Source: Streptococcus mitis subsp. hohhotensis
GTDB lineage: Bacteria; Bacillota; Bacilli; Lactobacillales; Streptococcaceae
Reading direction: 5' to 3'
DNA length: 64,000 bases
NCBI RefSeq assembly: GCF_000722775.1
Contig: NZ_JPFZ01000009.1
Span: 434,001 to 498,000 of the forward strand
Shown: piece by piece, positions 55,323 through 64,000 of the stretch
Position numbering within the stretch: the first letter of the stretch is position 1
How the letters are laid out: the number at the start of each line of letters is the position of its first letter
Made by a program: the position numbers and the translations under genes
Notes under the pieces: model-generated
What the model was told of the DNA's origin: nothing
Database searches by the model: none
What the model saw: only the letters and a program-made list of their open reading frames with translations

Positions 55323-56194
55323 AAAAGCAAGAAAAATTAGCTCTTGTCGAGTCGGCTTTGGAAGACTTTTATGGAGACCACCAGTTTGCCTCTAGTTTGC
55401 GAGAGTCTGTTCTCTATTCTATTCATGCTGGTGGCAAGCGTATTCGGCCTTTTCTCTTGTTAGAAGTTTTGGAAGCCTTGCATATTGCCATCAAACCTGC
55501 TCACGCGCAGGTGGCTGCGGCCTTGGAAATGATTCATACAGGGAGCTTGATTCACGATGATCTTCCGGCTATGGATGATGATGATTACCGTCGGGGACAC
55601 TTGACCAACCACAAGAAATTTGGTGAAGCTATGGCAATTTTGGCTGGAGATGCTTTATTCCTAGATCCTTACGCCTTGATAGCGCAGGCAGGTTTGCCAA
55701 GTCAGATTAAGGTAGACTTGATTGCCAACTTATCCCTAGCGTCAGGTAGTCTGGGCATGGTAGCAGGGCAGGTTTTGGACATGGAAGGCGAACACCAGCA
55801 TTTGTCTTTGGAAGAACTCCAGACCATTCATGCCAATAAGACTGGGAAACTACTAGCCTATCCCTTCCAGGCAGCTGCTATTATAGCTGAATTGGCTCCT
55901 GAAATACAAGCAAAACTGAAAACTGTTGGTGAATTGATTGGATTGGCCTTTCAAGTCAGAGACGATGTGCTTGATGTGACAGCTAGTTTTGAGGAAATCG
56001 GCAAGACGCCACAAAAGGACCTGCAGGCTGAAAAGTCAACCTATCCAGCCTTGTTAGGCTTGGAAGAGGCTATTGCCTTTTGTAACCAAACACTGGATCA
56101 AGCTAATGCCAAATTAGAAGACATTGCCCAGCAGATTCCCTTTGAAACAGAATCGATTGTAAAAGTAGTAGAAAGTTTGAGAATCAATGGCTAA
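55319..56194 (+). CDS. ispA: Farnesyl/geranyl diphosphate synthase
   Basis: The 291-residue trans-prenyltransferase has the first aspartate-rich motif in [17 protein letters not shown] and the second in [11 protein letters not shown]. It builds C15 (or C10) diphosphates for undecaprenyl phosphate and other isoprenoids. It overlaps xseB (ATGA) and tlyA. Confidence 0.94.
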   Translation: MKKQEKLALVESALEDFYGDHQFASSLRESVLYSIHAGGKRIRPFLLLEVLEALHIAIKPAHAQVAAALEMIHTGSLIHDDLPAMDDDDYRRGHLTNHKKFGEAMAILAGDALFLDPYALIAQAGLPSQIKVDLIANLSLASGSLGMVAGQVLDMEGEHQHLSLEELQTIHANKTGKLLAYPFQAAAIIAELAPEIQAKLKTVGELIGLAFQVRDDVLDVTASFEEIGKTPQKDLQAEKSTYPALLGLEEAIAFCNQTLDQANAKLEDIAQQIPFETESIVKVVESLRING

Positions 56195-57002
56195 GGAAAG
56201 AGTGGATGTACTAGCTTATAAACAGGGCTTGTTTGAAACGCGAGAGCAGGCCAAGCGCGGTGTCATGGCTGGCCTAGTCGTAGCAGTCCTGAATGGAGAA
56301 CGGTTTGACAAGCCAGGAGAGAAAATTCCAGATGACACCGAGCTGAAACTCAAGGGTGAAAAACTCAAATATGTTAGTCGTGGTGGCTTGAAACTGGAAA
56401 AGGCCTTGCAGGTCTTTGATTTGTCAGTAGAAGGGGCAACAACGATTGATATCGGTGCTTCTACTGGAGGTTTTACCGATGTTATGCTGCAGAATGGTGC
56501 TGAACTTGTCTTTGCAGTTGATGTCGGTACCAATCAGTTGGCTTGGAAATTACGCCAAGACCCACGGGTTGTCAGCATGGAGCAGTTTAATTTCCGCTAT
56601 GCTGAAAAGACTGATTTTGAGCAGGAACCGAGCTTTGCCAGTATTGACGTGAGTTTCATTTCCCTCAGCCTTATTTTACCGGCCTTGCACCGTGTCTTGA
56701 CTAATCAAGGGCAGGTCGTGGCTTTGGTTAAGCCTCAGTTTGAAGCAGGACGTGAGCAGATTGGGAAAAATGGAATTATTCGCGATGCCAAGGTCCATCA
56801 ACATGTCCTTGAATCTGTCACAACCATGGCAGTAGAGGAAGGCTTTTCAGTTCTTGGTTTGGACTTTTCTCCCATCCAAGGCGGTCATGGAAATATTGAG
56901 TTTTTAGCGTATTTGAAAAAAGAAGAGTCAGCAAGCAATCAGGTTCTTGCTGAGATTGAAGAAGTAGTAGAGAGGGCGCATAGTCAATTTAAAAATGAAT
57001 AA
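56187..57002 (+). CDS. tlyA: TlyA-family rRNA 2'-O-methyltransferase
   Basis: The 271-residue protein has an N-terminal S4 RNA-binding domain (RVDVLAYKQGLFETREQAKRGVMAG) and an FtsJ-like methyltransferase domain with TIDIGASTGGFTDVML and the Lys in VALVKPQFEAG. TlyA proteins methylate 16S and 23S rRNA ribose; the old name haemolysin A is not supported by mechanism. Its ends overlap both neighbouring genes. Confidence 0.9.
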   Translation: MAKERVDVLAYKQGLFETREQAKRGVMAGLVVAVLNGERFDKPGEKIPDDTELKLKGEKLKYVSRGGLKLEKALQVFDLSVEGATTIDIGASTGGFTDVMLQNGAELVFAVDVGTNQLAWKLRQDPRVVSMEQFNFRYAEKTDFEQEPSFASIDVSFISLSLILPALHRVLTNQGQVVALVKPQFEAGREQIGKNGIIRDAKVHQHVLESVTTMAVEEGFSVLGLDFSPIQGGHGNIEFLAYLKKEESASNQVLAEIEEVVERAHSQFKNE

Positions 57003-57426
57003 AAAAGAGAGACTTGAAAAAATTAGACGATTTGTGACAGATTATCAAATCGGCACGCAAGAAGAAATTGTAGAACATTTGAAAGAGGCAGGCATCACTG
57101 CCACTCAGGCAACGGTATCCCGAGATATCAAAGAGCTAGGTATTGTCAAAATTCCTTTGAGAGACAACACCTATGTCTATGAATTGCCAAAATCAATCGT
57201 AAAAAGTTTGCAACTGGCTGAAGACAATATTGAGTCAGCTGAATTGATGGATAAGATGATCAATCTCCAAGTTATCCCAGGAAATACAGCTTTTGTAAAA
57301 GCTCAGTTAACCGAGACTTTTGCGGATAAGATTTTTAGCTGTTTAGCTGATGATAGCTCGATTTTAGTCATTGCCAGAAGTGAAAATCTAGCTGAGGAAA
57401 TCTTTGAACAAGTAAAAAATTGGTAG
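56995..57426 (+). CDS. argR: ArgR-family arginine repressor, copy 2
   Basis: The 143-residue protein has the winged helix (RLEKIRRFVTDYQIGTQEEIVEHLKEAGITATQATVSRDIKELGI) and a C-terminal domain with ADDSSILVIARSEN. It overlaps tlyA by eight bases and lies six bases before recN, the conserved position of ArgR/AhrC in Firmicutes. It differs well beyond recent duplication from the copy at 34611-35081. Confidence 0.92.
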   Translation: MNKKERLEKIRRFVTDYQIGTQEEIVEHLKEAGITATQATVSRDIKELGIVKIPLRDNTYVYELPKSIVKSLQLAEDNIESAELMDKMINLQVIPGNTAFVKAQLTETFADKIFSCLADDSSILVIARSENLAEEIFEQVKNW

Positions 57427-57432
57427 GTCTAT

Positions 57433-59100
57433 ATGTTACTTGAAATTTCGATAAAAAACTTTGCCATTATTGAGGCTATTTCCCTCAATTTTGAAAAGGG
57501 AATGACTGTCCTGACTGGTGAAACGGGTGCAGGGAAGTCGATTATCATTGATGCCATGAATATGATGTTGGGGACTCGTGCTACGACAGATGTTATTCGT
57601 CATGGTGCGCCAAAGGCAGAGATAGAGGGGCTTTTCTCAGTTGAGAATAGTCGTCTTTTACAGGAAATTTTTGATGAGCAAGGTTTGGAAATGGGTGATG
57701 AGATTATCATCCGTCGAGAAATCTTGCAAAATGGTCGGAGTATTAGTCGTGTCAATGGCCAGATGGTCAATCTATCTGTTTTGCGTGCTATTGGACAACA
57801 TCTAGTAGATATTCATGGTCAGCATGACCAAGAGGAGTTAATGCGTCCTCAACTGCATATCCAGATGTTGGATGAATTCGGTGATGTAGCTTTTTGGAAT
57901 TTGAAAGAAACCTATCAAACGAGTTTTGATGCCTACCGTAAAATGCGTAAGCAGGTTCTGGAAGTCAAGAAAAACCAACAGGAACACAAGGCACGTATCG
58001 AAATGTTGGAATTTCAAATGGCAGAGATTGAGGCAGCAAACTTGCAGGCTGGAGAAGATCTGGCTCTCAATCAAGAGCGTGATAAACTTCTCAATCATAA
58101 AAATATTGCGGATACGTTGACCAATGCCTACAGTATGTTGGACAATGAAGACTTTTCAAGTCTGGCCAATGTTCGTTCAGCCATGAATGACATGGAAAGT
58201 GTTGAAGAGTATGACCCTGAATACCGTGAAATTTCAAGCTCTTTGTCTGAGACCTACTATGTCTTAGAAGATATTAGCAAACGTTTGGAAGCTATTATAG
58301 AGGACCTTGATTTTGATGGCAATCGTCTCATGCAGGTTGAGAATCGTTTAGACCTCCTTCATACTATTACCCGTAAGTATGGTGGGACTGTAGACGATGT
58401 CTTGCTTTATTTTGCCAAGATTACGGAAGAATACAATCTCTTGACAGGCAATAACCTTTCGTCTGAGGATATGGAAGCAGAGCTTAAGAAATTGGAAGTC
58501 AATCTTGTCGCCTTGGCAGGTCAGCTTGCCTCTGCTCGTCATGATTTGGCTCAGCAGCTCGAAGCTGAGATTAAACAAGAACTGCAAGATCTTTATATGG
58601 AAAAAGCCCAGTTTCAGGTTCGTTTTAGCAAGGGAAAATTCAGCCGTGAAGGCAATGAAACGGTCGAGTTTTACATTTCAACCAACCCTGGCGAAGACTT
58701 TAAACCCTTGGTCAAGGTTGCGTCTGGTGGGGAATTATCTCGTCTCATGCTAGCCATTAAGTCCGCCTTTTCACGTAAAGAAGGCAAGACCAGTATTGTC
58801 TTTGATGAAGTGGATACGGGAGTTTCAGGACGTGTTGCCCAGGCTATTGCGCAGAAGATTCACAAGATTGGCCAGCATGGTCAGGTTCTGGCTATTTCCC
58901 ATTTGCCACAAGTGATTGCGATTGCGGATTATCAATTCTTTATTGAAAAGATTAGCAATGACCATTCAACAGTTTCGACTGTTCGTCTCTTGACGGTTGA
59001 AGAGCGAGTGGAAGAAGTTGCTAAGATGTTGGCAGGTGATGATGTCACAGAAGCCGCCCTGACGCAAGCCAGAGAATTGTTGAGAAACAGGGAGAAATAA
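57433..59100 (+). CDS. recN: DNA repair protein RecN
   Basis: The 555-residue SMC-like ATPase has Walker A GETGAGKSIIIDAMN, a central coiled coil (about 150-370), the ABC signature VASGGELSRLMLAIK and Walker B SIVFDEVDTGVSG. It gathers broken DNA ends early in double-strand break repair. It continues the xseA operon, and the next gene starts one base after its stop. Confidence 0.96.
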   Translation: MLLEISIKNFAIIEAISLNFEKGMTVLTGETGAGKSIIIDAMNMMLGTRATTDVIRHGAPKAEIEGLFSVENSRLLQEIFDEQGLEMGDEIIIRREILQNGRSISRVNGQMVNLSVLRAIGQHLVDIHGQHDQEELMRPQLHIQMLDEFGDVAFWNLKETYQTSFDAYRKMRKQVLEVKKNQQEHKARIEMLEFQMAEIEAANLQAGEDLALNQERDKLLNHKNIADTLTNAYSMLDNEDFSSLANVRSAMNDMESVEEYDPEYREISSSLSETYYVLEDISKRLEAIIEDLDFDGNRLMQVENRLDLLHTITRKYGGTVDDVLLYFAKITEEYNLLTGNNLSSEDMEAELKKLEVNLVALAGQLASARHDLAQQLEAEIKQELQDLYMEKAQFQVRFSKGKFSREGNETVEFYISTNPGEDFKPLVKVASGGELSRLMLAIKSAFSRKEGKTSIVFDEVDTGVSGRVAQAIAQKIHKIGQHGQVLAISHLPQVIAIADYQFFIEKISNDHSTVSTVRLLTVEERVEEVAKMLAGDDVTEAALTQARELLRNREK

Positions 59101-59101
59101 G

Positions 59102-59830
59102 ATGACAGACTATTATGTTATTGGAGATGTTCATGGAAAAGCTGGGATGCTAGAAGACCTTCTCAAAACCTGGGATGGTCAGACCCAGTTGCTCTTTCTA
59201 GGGGACTTGATTGACCGTGGTGAAGATAGTCGCCGTGTTCTAGAGATAGTTAAGGACTTGGTGGACAATCAAGGGGCGATCTGTTTGTCAGGAAATCACG
59301 AGTATATGTTTTTGACTTGGCTCGATGACCCAGAAGAAAGTTATGACCATTATCGTCGCAATGGTGGAGATACAACCATTAACTCTATCCTAGGTCGTCC
59401 CTTGGATGCACCAGTTGACGGAGTAGAAGATGCCAAGTGTGTTGCTACTGAAGCGGCAGATTTGGTCGAATTTATTCGTCAAATGCCATTTGTGGTAGAG
59501 ACAGATAAGTATATCTTTGTTCATGCAGGTATTGATTTGACCTTGGATGACTGGCATGAAACAACAGATTACAAGAAAGTCTGGCTCAGAAAACCATTCC
59601 ACGAAGCCGAAAATCATACTGGAAAAACCATTGTCTTTGGTCACACACCAGTTTATGGTTTGCTGAAGCAAGAACGCGGTACAGCTGAGCTTTGGACTAC
59701 AGAAGATGGTAAGATTGGGATGGACGGAGGAGCTGTCTATGGTGGTGTCCTTCATGGGATTGTCTTTACAGACCAAGGAATGACAGAACATCACTTTATC
59801 GAAAATGACGGCTTTGTTGCTGAAGATTAG
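59102..59830 (+). CDS. PPP-family metallophosphoesterase (Ser/Thr phosphatase-like)
   Basis: The 242-residue protein has the PPP metal motifs in order: IGDVHGK, FLGDLIDRGEDS, LSGNHEYMF, and later His residues in FVHAGIDL and VFGHTPVYG. Such enzymes dephosphorylate proteins or dinucleotides such as Ap4A; the substrate is not known. It is the last gene of the operon begun by xseA. Confidence 0.9.
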   Translation: MTDYYVIGDVHGKAGMLEDLLKTWDGQTQLLFLGDLIDRGEDSRRVLEIVKDLVDNQGAICLSGNHEYMFLTWLDDPEESYDHYRRNGGDTTINSILGRPLDAPVDGVEDAKCVATEAADLVEFIRQMPFVVETDKYIFVHAGIDLTLDDWHETTDYKKVWLRKPFHEAENHTGKTIVFGHTPVYGLLKQERGTAELWTTEDGKIGMDGGAVYGGVLHGIVFTDQGMTEHHFIENDGFVAED

Positions 59831-59851
59831 TACTCCTAGCAGGGTATGGTC

Positions 59852-59880
59852 TTGTCAAAATGTCAAAAACAACTTATAAT
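59852..59880 (+). promoter_or_regulatory. Promoter of lepA
   Basis: TTGTCA (59852-59857), 17 bases, TATAAT (59875-59880). The transcript start then lies after the in-frame ATG at 59846, ruling that start out. Confidence 0.7.
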
Positions 59881-59908
59881 AAATAGATACCCTGAAAGGA
59901 AGAGAATC

Positions 59909-61732
59909 ATGAACTTAGAAGAATTGAAAAAACGACAGGAGAAGATCCGTAACTTCTCTATTATCGCCCATATTGACCATGGAAAATCGACTCTAGCAGA
60001 CCGCATTTTGGAAAAGACAGAGACGGTTTCAAGTCGTGAAATGCAGGCCCAGCTTTTGGATAGCATGGATCTAGAGCGGGAACGTGGAATTACCATTAAG
60101 TTGAATGCCATCGAGCTCAATTATACTGCAAAAGATGGGGAAACTTATATTTTCCACTTGATTGACACGCCGGGGCACGTGGACTTTACCTATGAAGTTT
60201 CACGTTCGCTCGCTGCCTGTGAGGGGGCTATTTTGGTGGTCGATGCTGCCCAAGGGATTGAAGCTCAAACCCTTGCCAACGTTTATCTAGCCTTGGACAA
60301 TGATTTGGAAATCATGCCAGTCATTAATAAAATTGACCTACCAGCTGCAGATCCTGAGCGCGTGCGTACAGAGATTGAAGATGTCATTGGTTTGGATGCC
60401 AGTGAAGCAGTATTGGCTTCTGCCAAGGCTGGTATCGGTATTGAAGAAATCCTCGAGCAAATCGTAGAAAAAGTACCAGCCCCAACGGGTGATGTGACGG
60501 CACCACTGAAGGCCTTGATTTTCGACTCAGTTTACGATGCTTACCGTGGGGTTATTCTCCAAGTGCGTGTCATGGATGGTGTGGTCAAACCTGGCGATAA
60601 GATTCAGCTTATGAGCAATGGCAAGACTTTTGATGTGACTGAGGTTGGAATTTTTACTCCTAAGGCAGTTGGTCGTGATTTCCTTGCGACTGGTGACGTT
60701 GGTTATATTGCGGCTTCTATTAAGACGGTTCAGGATACGCGTGTGGGTGATACCGTTACCTTGGCAACCAATCCTGCGGCAGAGCCATTACATGGTTACA
60801 AGCAGATGAATCCTATGGTCTTTGCGGGTCTATATCCTATCGAGTCAAACAAGTATAATGACCTACGTGAAGCCCTTGAAAAATTGCAACTGAATGATGC
60901 CAGTTTGCAGTTTGAACCAGAAACATCTCAGGCCCTTGGATTTGGTTTCCGTTGTGGTTTTCTTGGACTTCTCCATATGGATGTTATCCAAGAACGTTTG
61001 GAACGTGAGTTCAACATCGACCTCATCATGACAGCTCCATCCGTTATCTATAAGGTTAATTTGACCGATGGTGAGTCTATGGATGTGTCTAACCCATCTG
61101 AGTTCCCAGACCCAACCAAGATTGCGACCATTGAAGAGCCATATGTTAAAGCGCAAATCATGGTACCGCAAGAGTTCGTCGGAGCAGTGATGGAATTAGC
61201 TCAACGTAAGCGTGGGGACTTTGTGACTATGGATTATATCGATGATAACCGTGTTAATGTTATCTATCAAATTCCTCTTGCTGAAATCGTCTTCGACTTC
61301 TTTGATAAACTCAAGTCTTCAACACGTGGTTATGCAAGCTTTGACTATGAATTGTCAGAGTACCGCCCATCTAAGCTTGTGAAAATGGATATCCTTCTCA
61401 ACGGAGACAAGGTGGATGCCCTCAGCTTTATCGTTCACAAGGATTTTGCTTACGAACGTGGGAAACTCATCGTTGATAAGCTCAAGAAAATCATCCCTCG
61501 TCAACAATTCGAGGTACCAATTCAAGCAGCAATTGGACACAAGATTGTCGCTCGTACTGATATCAAGGCCCTTCGTAAGAATGTACTTGCTAAATGTTAT
61601 GGTGGTGACGTTTCTCGTAAACGCAAACTCCTTGAAAAACAAAAAGCTGGTAAGAAACGCATGAAAGCCATCGGATCAGTAGAAGTTCCACAAGAAGCCT
61701 TTCTCAGCGTCTTGAGTATGGATGAAGAATAA
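59909..61732 (+). CDS. lepA: Elongation factor 4 (LepA)
   Basis: The protein has 607 residues from the ATG at 59909 with AAAGGAAGAG upstream. GTPase motifs are [23 protein letters not shown] and NKIDLP; the C-terminal LepA-specific domain ends in [18 protein letters not shown]. It acts on the ribosome and is implicated in initiation and back-translocation under stress. It is a single-gene unit. Confidence 0.97.
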   Translation: MNLEELKKRQEKIRNFSIIAHIDHGKSTLADRILEKTETVSSREMQAQLLDSMDLERERGITIKLNAIELNYTAKDGETYIFHLIDTPGHVDFTYEVSRSLAACEGAILVVDAAQGIEAQTLANVYLALDNDLEIMPVINKIDLPAADPERVRTEIEDVIGLDASEAVLASAKAGIGIEEILEQIVEKVPAPTGDVTAPLKALIFDSVYDAYRGVILQVRVMDGVVKPGDKIQLMSNGKTFDVTEVGIFTPKAVGRDFLATGDVGYIAASIKTVQDTRVGDTVTLATNPAAEPLHGYKQMNPMVFAGLYPIESNKYNDLREALEKLQLNDASLQFEPETSQALGFGFRCGFLGLLHMDVIQERLEREFNIDLIMTAPSVIYKVNLTDGESMDVSNPSEFPDPTKIATIEEPYVKAQIMVPQEFVGAVMELAQRKRGDFVTMDYIDDNRVNVIYQIPLAEIVFDFFDKLKSSTRGYASFDYELSEYRPSKLVKMDILLNGDKVDALSFIVHKDFAYERGKLIVDKLKKIIPRQQFEVPIQAAIGHKIVARTDIKALRKNVLAKCYGGDVSRKRKLLEKQKAGKKRMKAIGSVEVPQEAFLSVLSMDEE

Positions 61733-61793
61733 GTTATCAGAAATGCCTTTCCTTGTTCATAGGAAATTTATATAAGAATTAATCGTAAAGCAG

Positions 61794-61817
61794 GCTTAGA
61801 TGGTCTGCTTTTTTAGT
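61794..61817 (+). terminator. Terminator of lepA
   Basis: AGCAG and CTGCT arms with an 11-base loop and TTTTTT. Confidence 0.6.
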
Positions 61818-61929
61818 TTCTAGAACAGAAAAAAATGTTTGAAATGTTTGTTTATGTGTTCGTTTTTTAATAAGAAACTATAAAAACAACAAAAATATAA
61901 AAAAAGAGACAAAAAACAACAGAAAATCA

Positions 61930-61958
61930 TTGAAAACGGTTTCATATAGTGTTATACT
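61930..61958 (+). promoter_or_regulatory. Promoter of the galactitol-type PTS operon with a perfect cre
   Basis: TTGAAA (61930-61935), 17 bases, TATACT (61953-61958) with TGT extension. TTGAAAACGGTTTCAT at 61930-61945 fits all 16 positions of the cre consensus and covers the -35, so CcpA should repress the operon when glucose is present. Confidence 0.8.
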
Positions 61959-61994
61959 TATAGCATAAAGTTAATGGAAAGAAGGGAAAACCTT

Positions 61995-62471
61995 ATGGGA
62001 TTAGATCATTTCTTTGACAAAAACCTTGTGTTTTGCTTAGAAGCGGATAATCAAGAACATCTCTTTGATCAGGTTGCAACTTTATTGGAAGAACGAGAAA
62101 TCGTAACTCCGACTTATCGTGAAGCCTTGATCACGCGTGAAAAGTCATTTCCAACTGGCTTAGATATGGAATTTTTGGGTAAGGATTTGCCGAATGTGGC
62201 TATTCCTCATACAGATATTGTTCATAATCTAGCTGAAAAAGTTGTGGTCGTTCGATTAGATAAACCAGTGACTTTCCACAATATGATTGCACCAGATAAG
62301 GAAGTAGAAGTATCTTTACTCTTCTTTATCATTAATAACTCAAGTTCAAGTCAAACAAACATTCTTGCTCAGTTGATGGACTTCTTTACTGGAAATGGTC
62401 ATCTTGAAGACCTATCAAAAATTTCTGAACCAGAAGCCCTCTATGCTTATATAGCTGAAGCAATCGCTTAA
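61995..62471 (+). CDS. PTS EIIA component, galactitol/fructose-mannitol type
   Basis: The protein has 158 residues from the ATG at 61995, preceded by AAGGGA; an ATG at 61974 lies close to the predicted transcript start and would add seven residues. The EIIA signature has the phospho-His in LPNVAIPHTDIVHN. It passes phosphate to the EIIB encoded next. The gene order A-B-C matches galactitol-type systems, although several streptococcal ones serve galactose or other sugars. Confidence 0.9.
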   Translation: MGLDHFFDKNLVFCLEADNQEHLFDQVATLLEEREIVTPTYREALITREKSFPTGLDMEFLGKDLPNVAIPHTDIVHNLAEKVVVVRLDKPVTFHNMIAPDKEVEVSLLFFIINNSSSSQTNILAQLMDFFTGNGHLEDLSKISEPEALYAYIAEAIA

Positions 62472-62509
62472 TCTTGTCTATTAAAAATATTAAATCGGAG
62501 GAAATCCAT

Positions 62510-62815
62510 ATGATTAAAATTCTTGCTGCCTGTGGTGCAGGTGTTAACTCAAGCCACCAAATTAAAAGTGCTCTTGAAGAAGAACTTTCAAACCGTGGTT
62601 TTGATGTTCACTGTGATGCTGTTATGGTAAAAGACGTTAACGAAGACCTTATCAAAGGTTATGACATCTTCACACCAATTGCTGCGACAGATCTTGGTTT
62701 TGATCCAGGTATTCCAGTTATCGAAGCTGGACCAATCTTATTCCGTATCCCAGCAATGAGCGCTCCAGTATTTGACAATATTGAAGCAGCTATCAAAGAA
62801 CACGGATTAAGCTAA
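62510..62815 (+). CDS. PTS EIIB component, galactitol type
   Basis: The 101-residue protein has the phospho-Cys in ILAACGAGVNSSHQIK. The ATG at 62510 has an excellent ribosome site (GGAGGAAA); an ATG at 62474 upstream is weaker. The small fold and the motif match the galactitol EIIB group. Confidence 0.92.
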   Translation: MIKILAACGAGVNSSHQIKSALEEELSNRGFDVHCDAVMVKDVNEDLIKGYDIFTPIAATDLGFDPGIPVIEAGPILFRIPAMSAPVFDNIEAAIKEHGLS

Positions 62816-62862
62816 TTCTAATTTGTTAACATTCATATAACATAAAAAAGGGAGGAACTGTT

Positions 62863-64000
62863 ATGGATGCAATCTTTGACCTAATCAAAAAGGTCTTTAC
62901 ACCCGTCTTAGATATGGGTGGTCCTGTCATCATGTTGATCATTTTGACAATATTGGCTCTACTTTTTGGAGTGAAATTCTCCAAAGCGCTTGAAGGTGGT
63001 ATCAAACTTGCCATCGCTCTTACAGGTATCGGTGCCATCATCGGTATGCTAAACACTGCTTTCTCAGCATCACTAGCAAAATTCGTTGAAAACACAGGTA
63101 TCCAATTGAGTATCACTGACGTTGGTTGGGCACCACTTGCAACAATCACTTGGGGTTCTGCTTGGACACTATACTTCTTGCTTATCATGTTGATTGTCAA
63201 CATAGTGATGCTAGCTATGAAGAAAACTGATACACTTGATGTTGATATCTTCGATATCTGGCACTTGTCTATCACAGGTCTTTTGATTAAATGGTATGCA
63301 GACAACAACGGTGTGAGTCAAGGGGTTTCACTCTTTATTGCTACAGCAGCTATCGTCCTTGTTGGTGTGTTGAAAATTATCAACTCTGATTTGATGAAAC
63401 CTACATTTGATGACCTTCTTAACGCTCCAAGTTCATCACCAATGACATCAACTCACATGAACTACATGATGAACCCAATTATCATGGTTTTGGATAAGAT
63501 TTTTGAGAAATTCTTCCCAGGCCTTGATAAATATGACTTTGACGCTGCTAAATTGAACAAGAAAATCGGTTTCTGGGGTTCTAAATTCTTTATCGGTTTC
63601 ATCCTTGGTATTGTTATCGGTATTATGGGAACTCCACATCCAATTGCAGGTGTTGAAGATGCAGATAAATGGCGTCTGGTTATTAAAGGATGGTTGTCTC
63701 TTGGTTTGACTGCCGGTGTATCTTTGGAACTCTTCTCACTTATCGGTTCTTGGTTCATCGCAGCAGTAGAACCACTTTCACAAGGTATTACAAACGTTGC
63801 TACTAAACGTCTTCAAGGACGTAAATTCAACATCGGTCTTGACTGGCCATTCATCGCTGGTCGTGCTGAAATCTGGGCTTGTGCTAACGTACTTGCACCA
63901 ATCATGTTGATTGAAGCAGTGCTTCTTTCAAAAGTCGGAAATGGTATTTTGCCACTTGCAGGTATCATCGCTATGGGTGTTACTCCAGCTCTCTTGGTTG
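62863..64000 (+). CDS. gatC: PTS EIIC component, galactitol type (partial, runs off the window)
   Basis: An open frame of about 379 codons from the ATG at 62863 (GGGAGGAAC upstream) continues past the right edge. It is very hydrophobic, with at least eight visible helices and PTS galactitol EIIC features: DMGGPVIMLIILTI near the start, GWAPLATITWGSAWTLY, GIMGTPHPIAG and NIGLDWPFIAGRAEIWA. Usual length is about 420-450 residues. It is the membrane channel for the sugar; the substrate cannot be fixed from sequence. Confidence 0.9.
   Translation, partial: MDAIFDLIKKVFTPVLDMGGPVIMLIILTILALLFGVKFSKALEGGIKLAIALTGIGAIIGMLNTAFSASLAKFVENTGIQLSITDVGWAPLATITWGSAWTLYFLLIMLIVNIVMLAMKKTDTLDVDIFDIWHLSITGLLIKWYADNNGVSQGVSLFIATAAIVLVGVLKIINSDLMKPTFDDLLNAPSSSPMTSTHMNYMMNPIIMVLDKIFEKFFPGLDKYDFDAAKLNKKIGFWGSKFFIGFILGIVIGIMGTPHPIAGVEDADKWRLVIKGWLSLGLTAGVSLELFSLIGSWFIAAVEPLSQGITNVATKRLQGRKFNIGLDWPFIAGRAEIWACANVLAPIMLIEAVLLSKVGNGILPLAGIIAMGVTPALLV

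Overview
The window is a Firmicutes chromosome segment from the Mitis group of Streptococcus. It is close to S. pneumoniae, but S. mitis or S. oralis is more likely. The evidence is a set of choline-binding cell-wall proteins, a complete pneumococcal-type BOX element (boxA-boxB-boxB-boxC), RUP-like small repeats, extended -10 promoters, and housekeeping proteins that look nearly pneumococcal. GyrA has glycine at position 114, where I recall the pneumococcal protein having serine. No replication origin, rRNA operon or CRISPR array is visible.

Layout. 1-7100: start of ebfC, then a minus-strand cell-envelope cluster (lipoprotein, TM2 protein, two choline-binding proteins). This cluster is divergent from an Rgg-type regulator that is followed by a choline-binding amidase. 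7187-11267: a broken EfeO lipoprotein gene, rpmE2, a DHH phosphodiesterase, flavodoxin, chorismate mutase, two fluoride channels, rplS and tRNA-Arg. 11268-14330: an AT-rich accessory islet behind the tRNA, holding a decayed IS3 transposase, a broken PlcR-like regulator, a CYTH protein and half of an MFS transporter. 14337-18940: HAD phosphatase, HD hydrolase, DUF1934, ylxM and ffh. 19114-25554: a uraA stub, two flavodoxin-fold reductases, apbE, nox and pdxST. 25555-28030: a repeat-rich gap with the BOX element, an mntH gene with an amber stop, and tRNA-Ser. 28192-34177: the fructose operon fruR-fruK-fruA, then ftsK. 34178-43506: a junction of repeats, then argR, pepX, dnaE, pfkA and pyk. 43507-61732: an integrase remnant with a RUP-like repeat, ldh, gyrA, srtA, a formate/nitrite channel, metY-like, DUF2130, truB, udk, and the xseA-xseB-ispA-tlyA-argR-recN-phosphatase run, then lepA. 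61930-64000: a galactitol-family PTS (IIA, IIB, IIC) behind a perfect cre site; IIC runs off the end.

How the genes work together. Carbon flow is well represented: fructose and galactitol-type PTS uptake, pfkA, pyk, ldh and nox, with cre-like CcpA sites at the nox, fru and PTS promoters. The most interesting unit is the reductase-reductase-apbE operon divergent from nox. The 412-residue reductase ends in two copies of DATSGAS, which fits the motif that ApbE flavin transferases modify with FMN, and the ApbE beside it has no export signal. I therefore infer a cytoplasmic, covalently di-flavinylated reductase. Several joins between otherwise conserved gene blocks carry BOX or RUP-like repeats, gene stubs or hairpins, so the region appears to have been rearranged through repeats.
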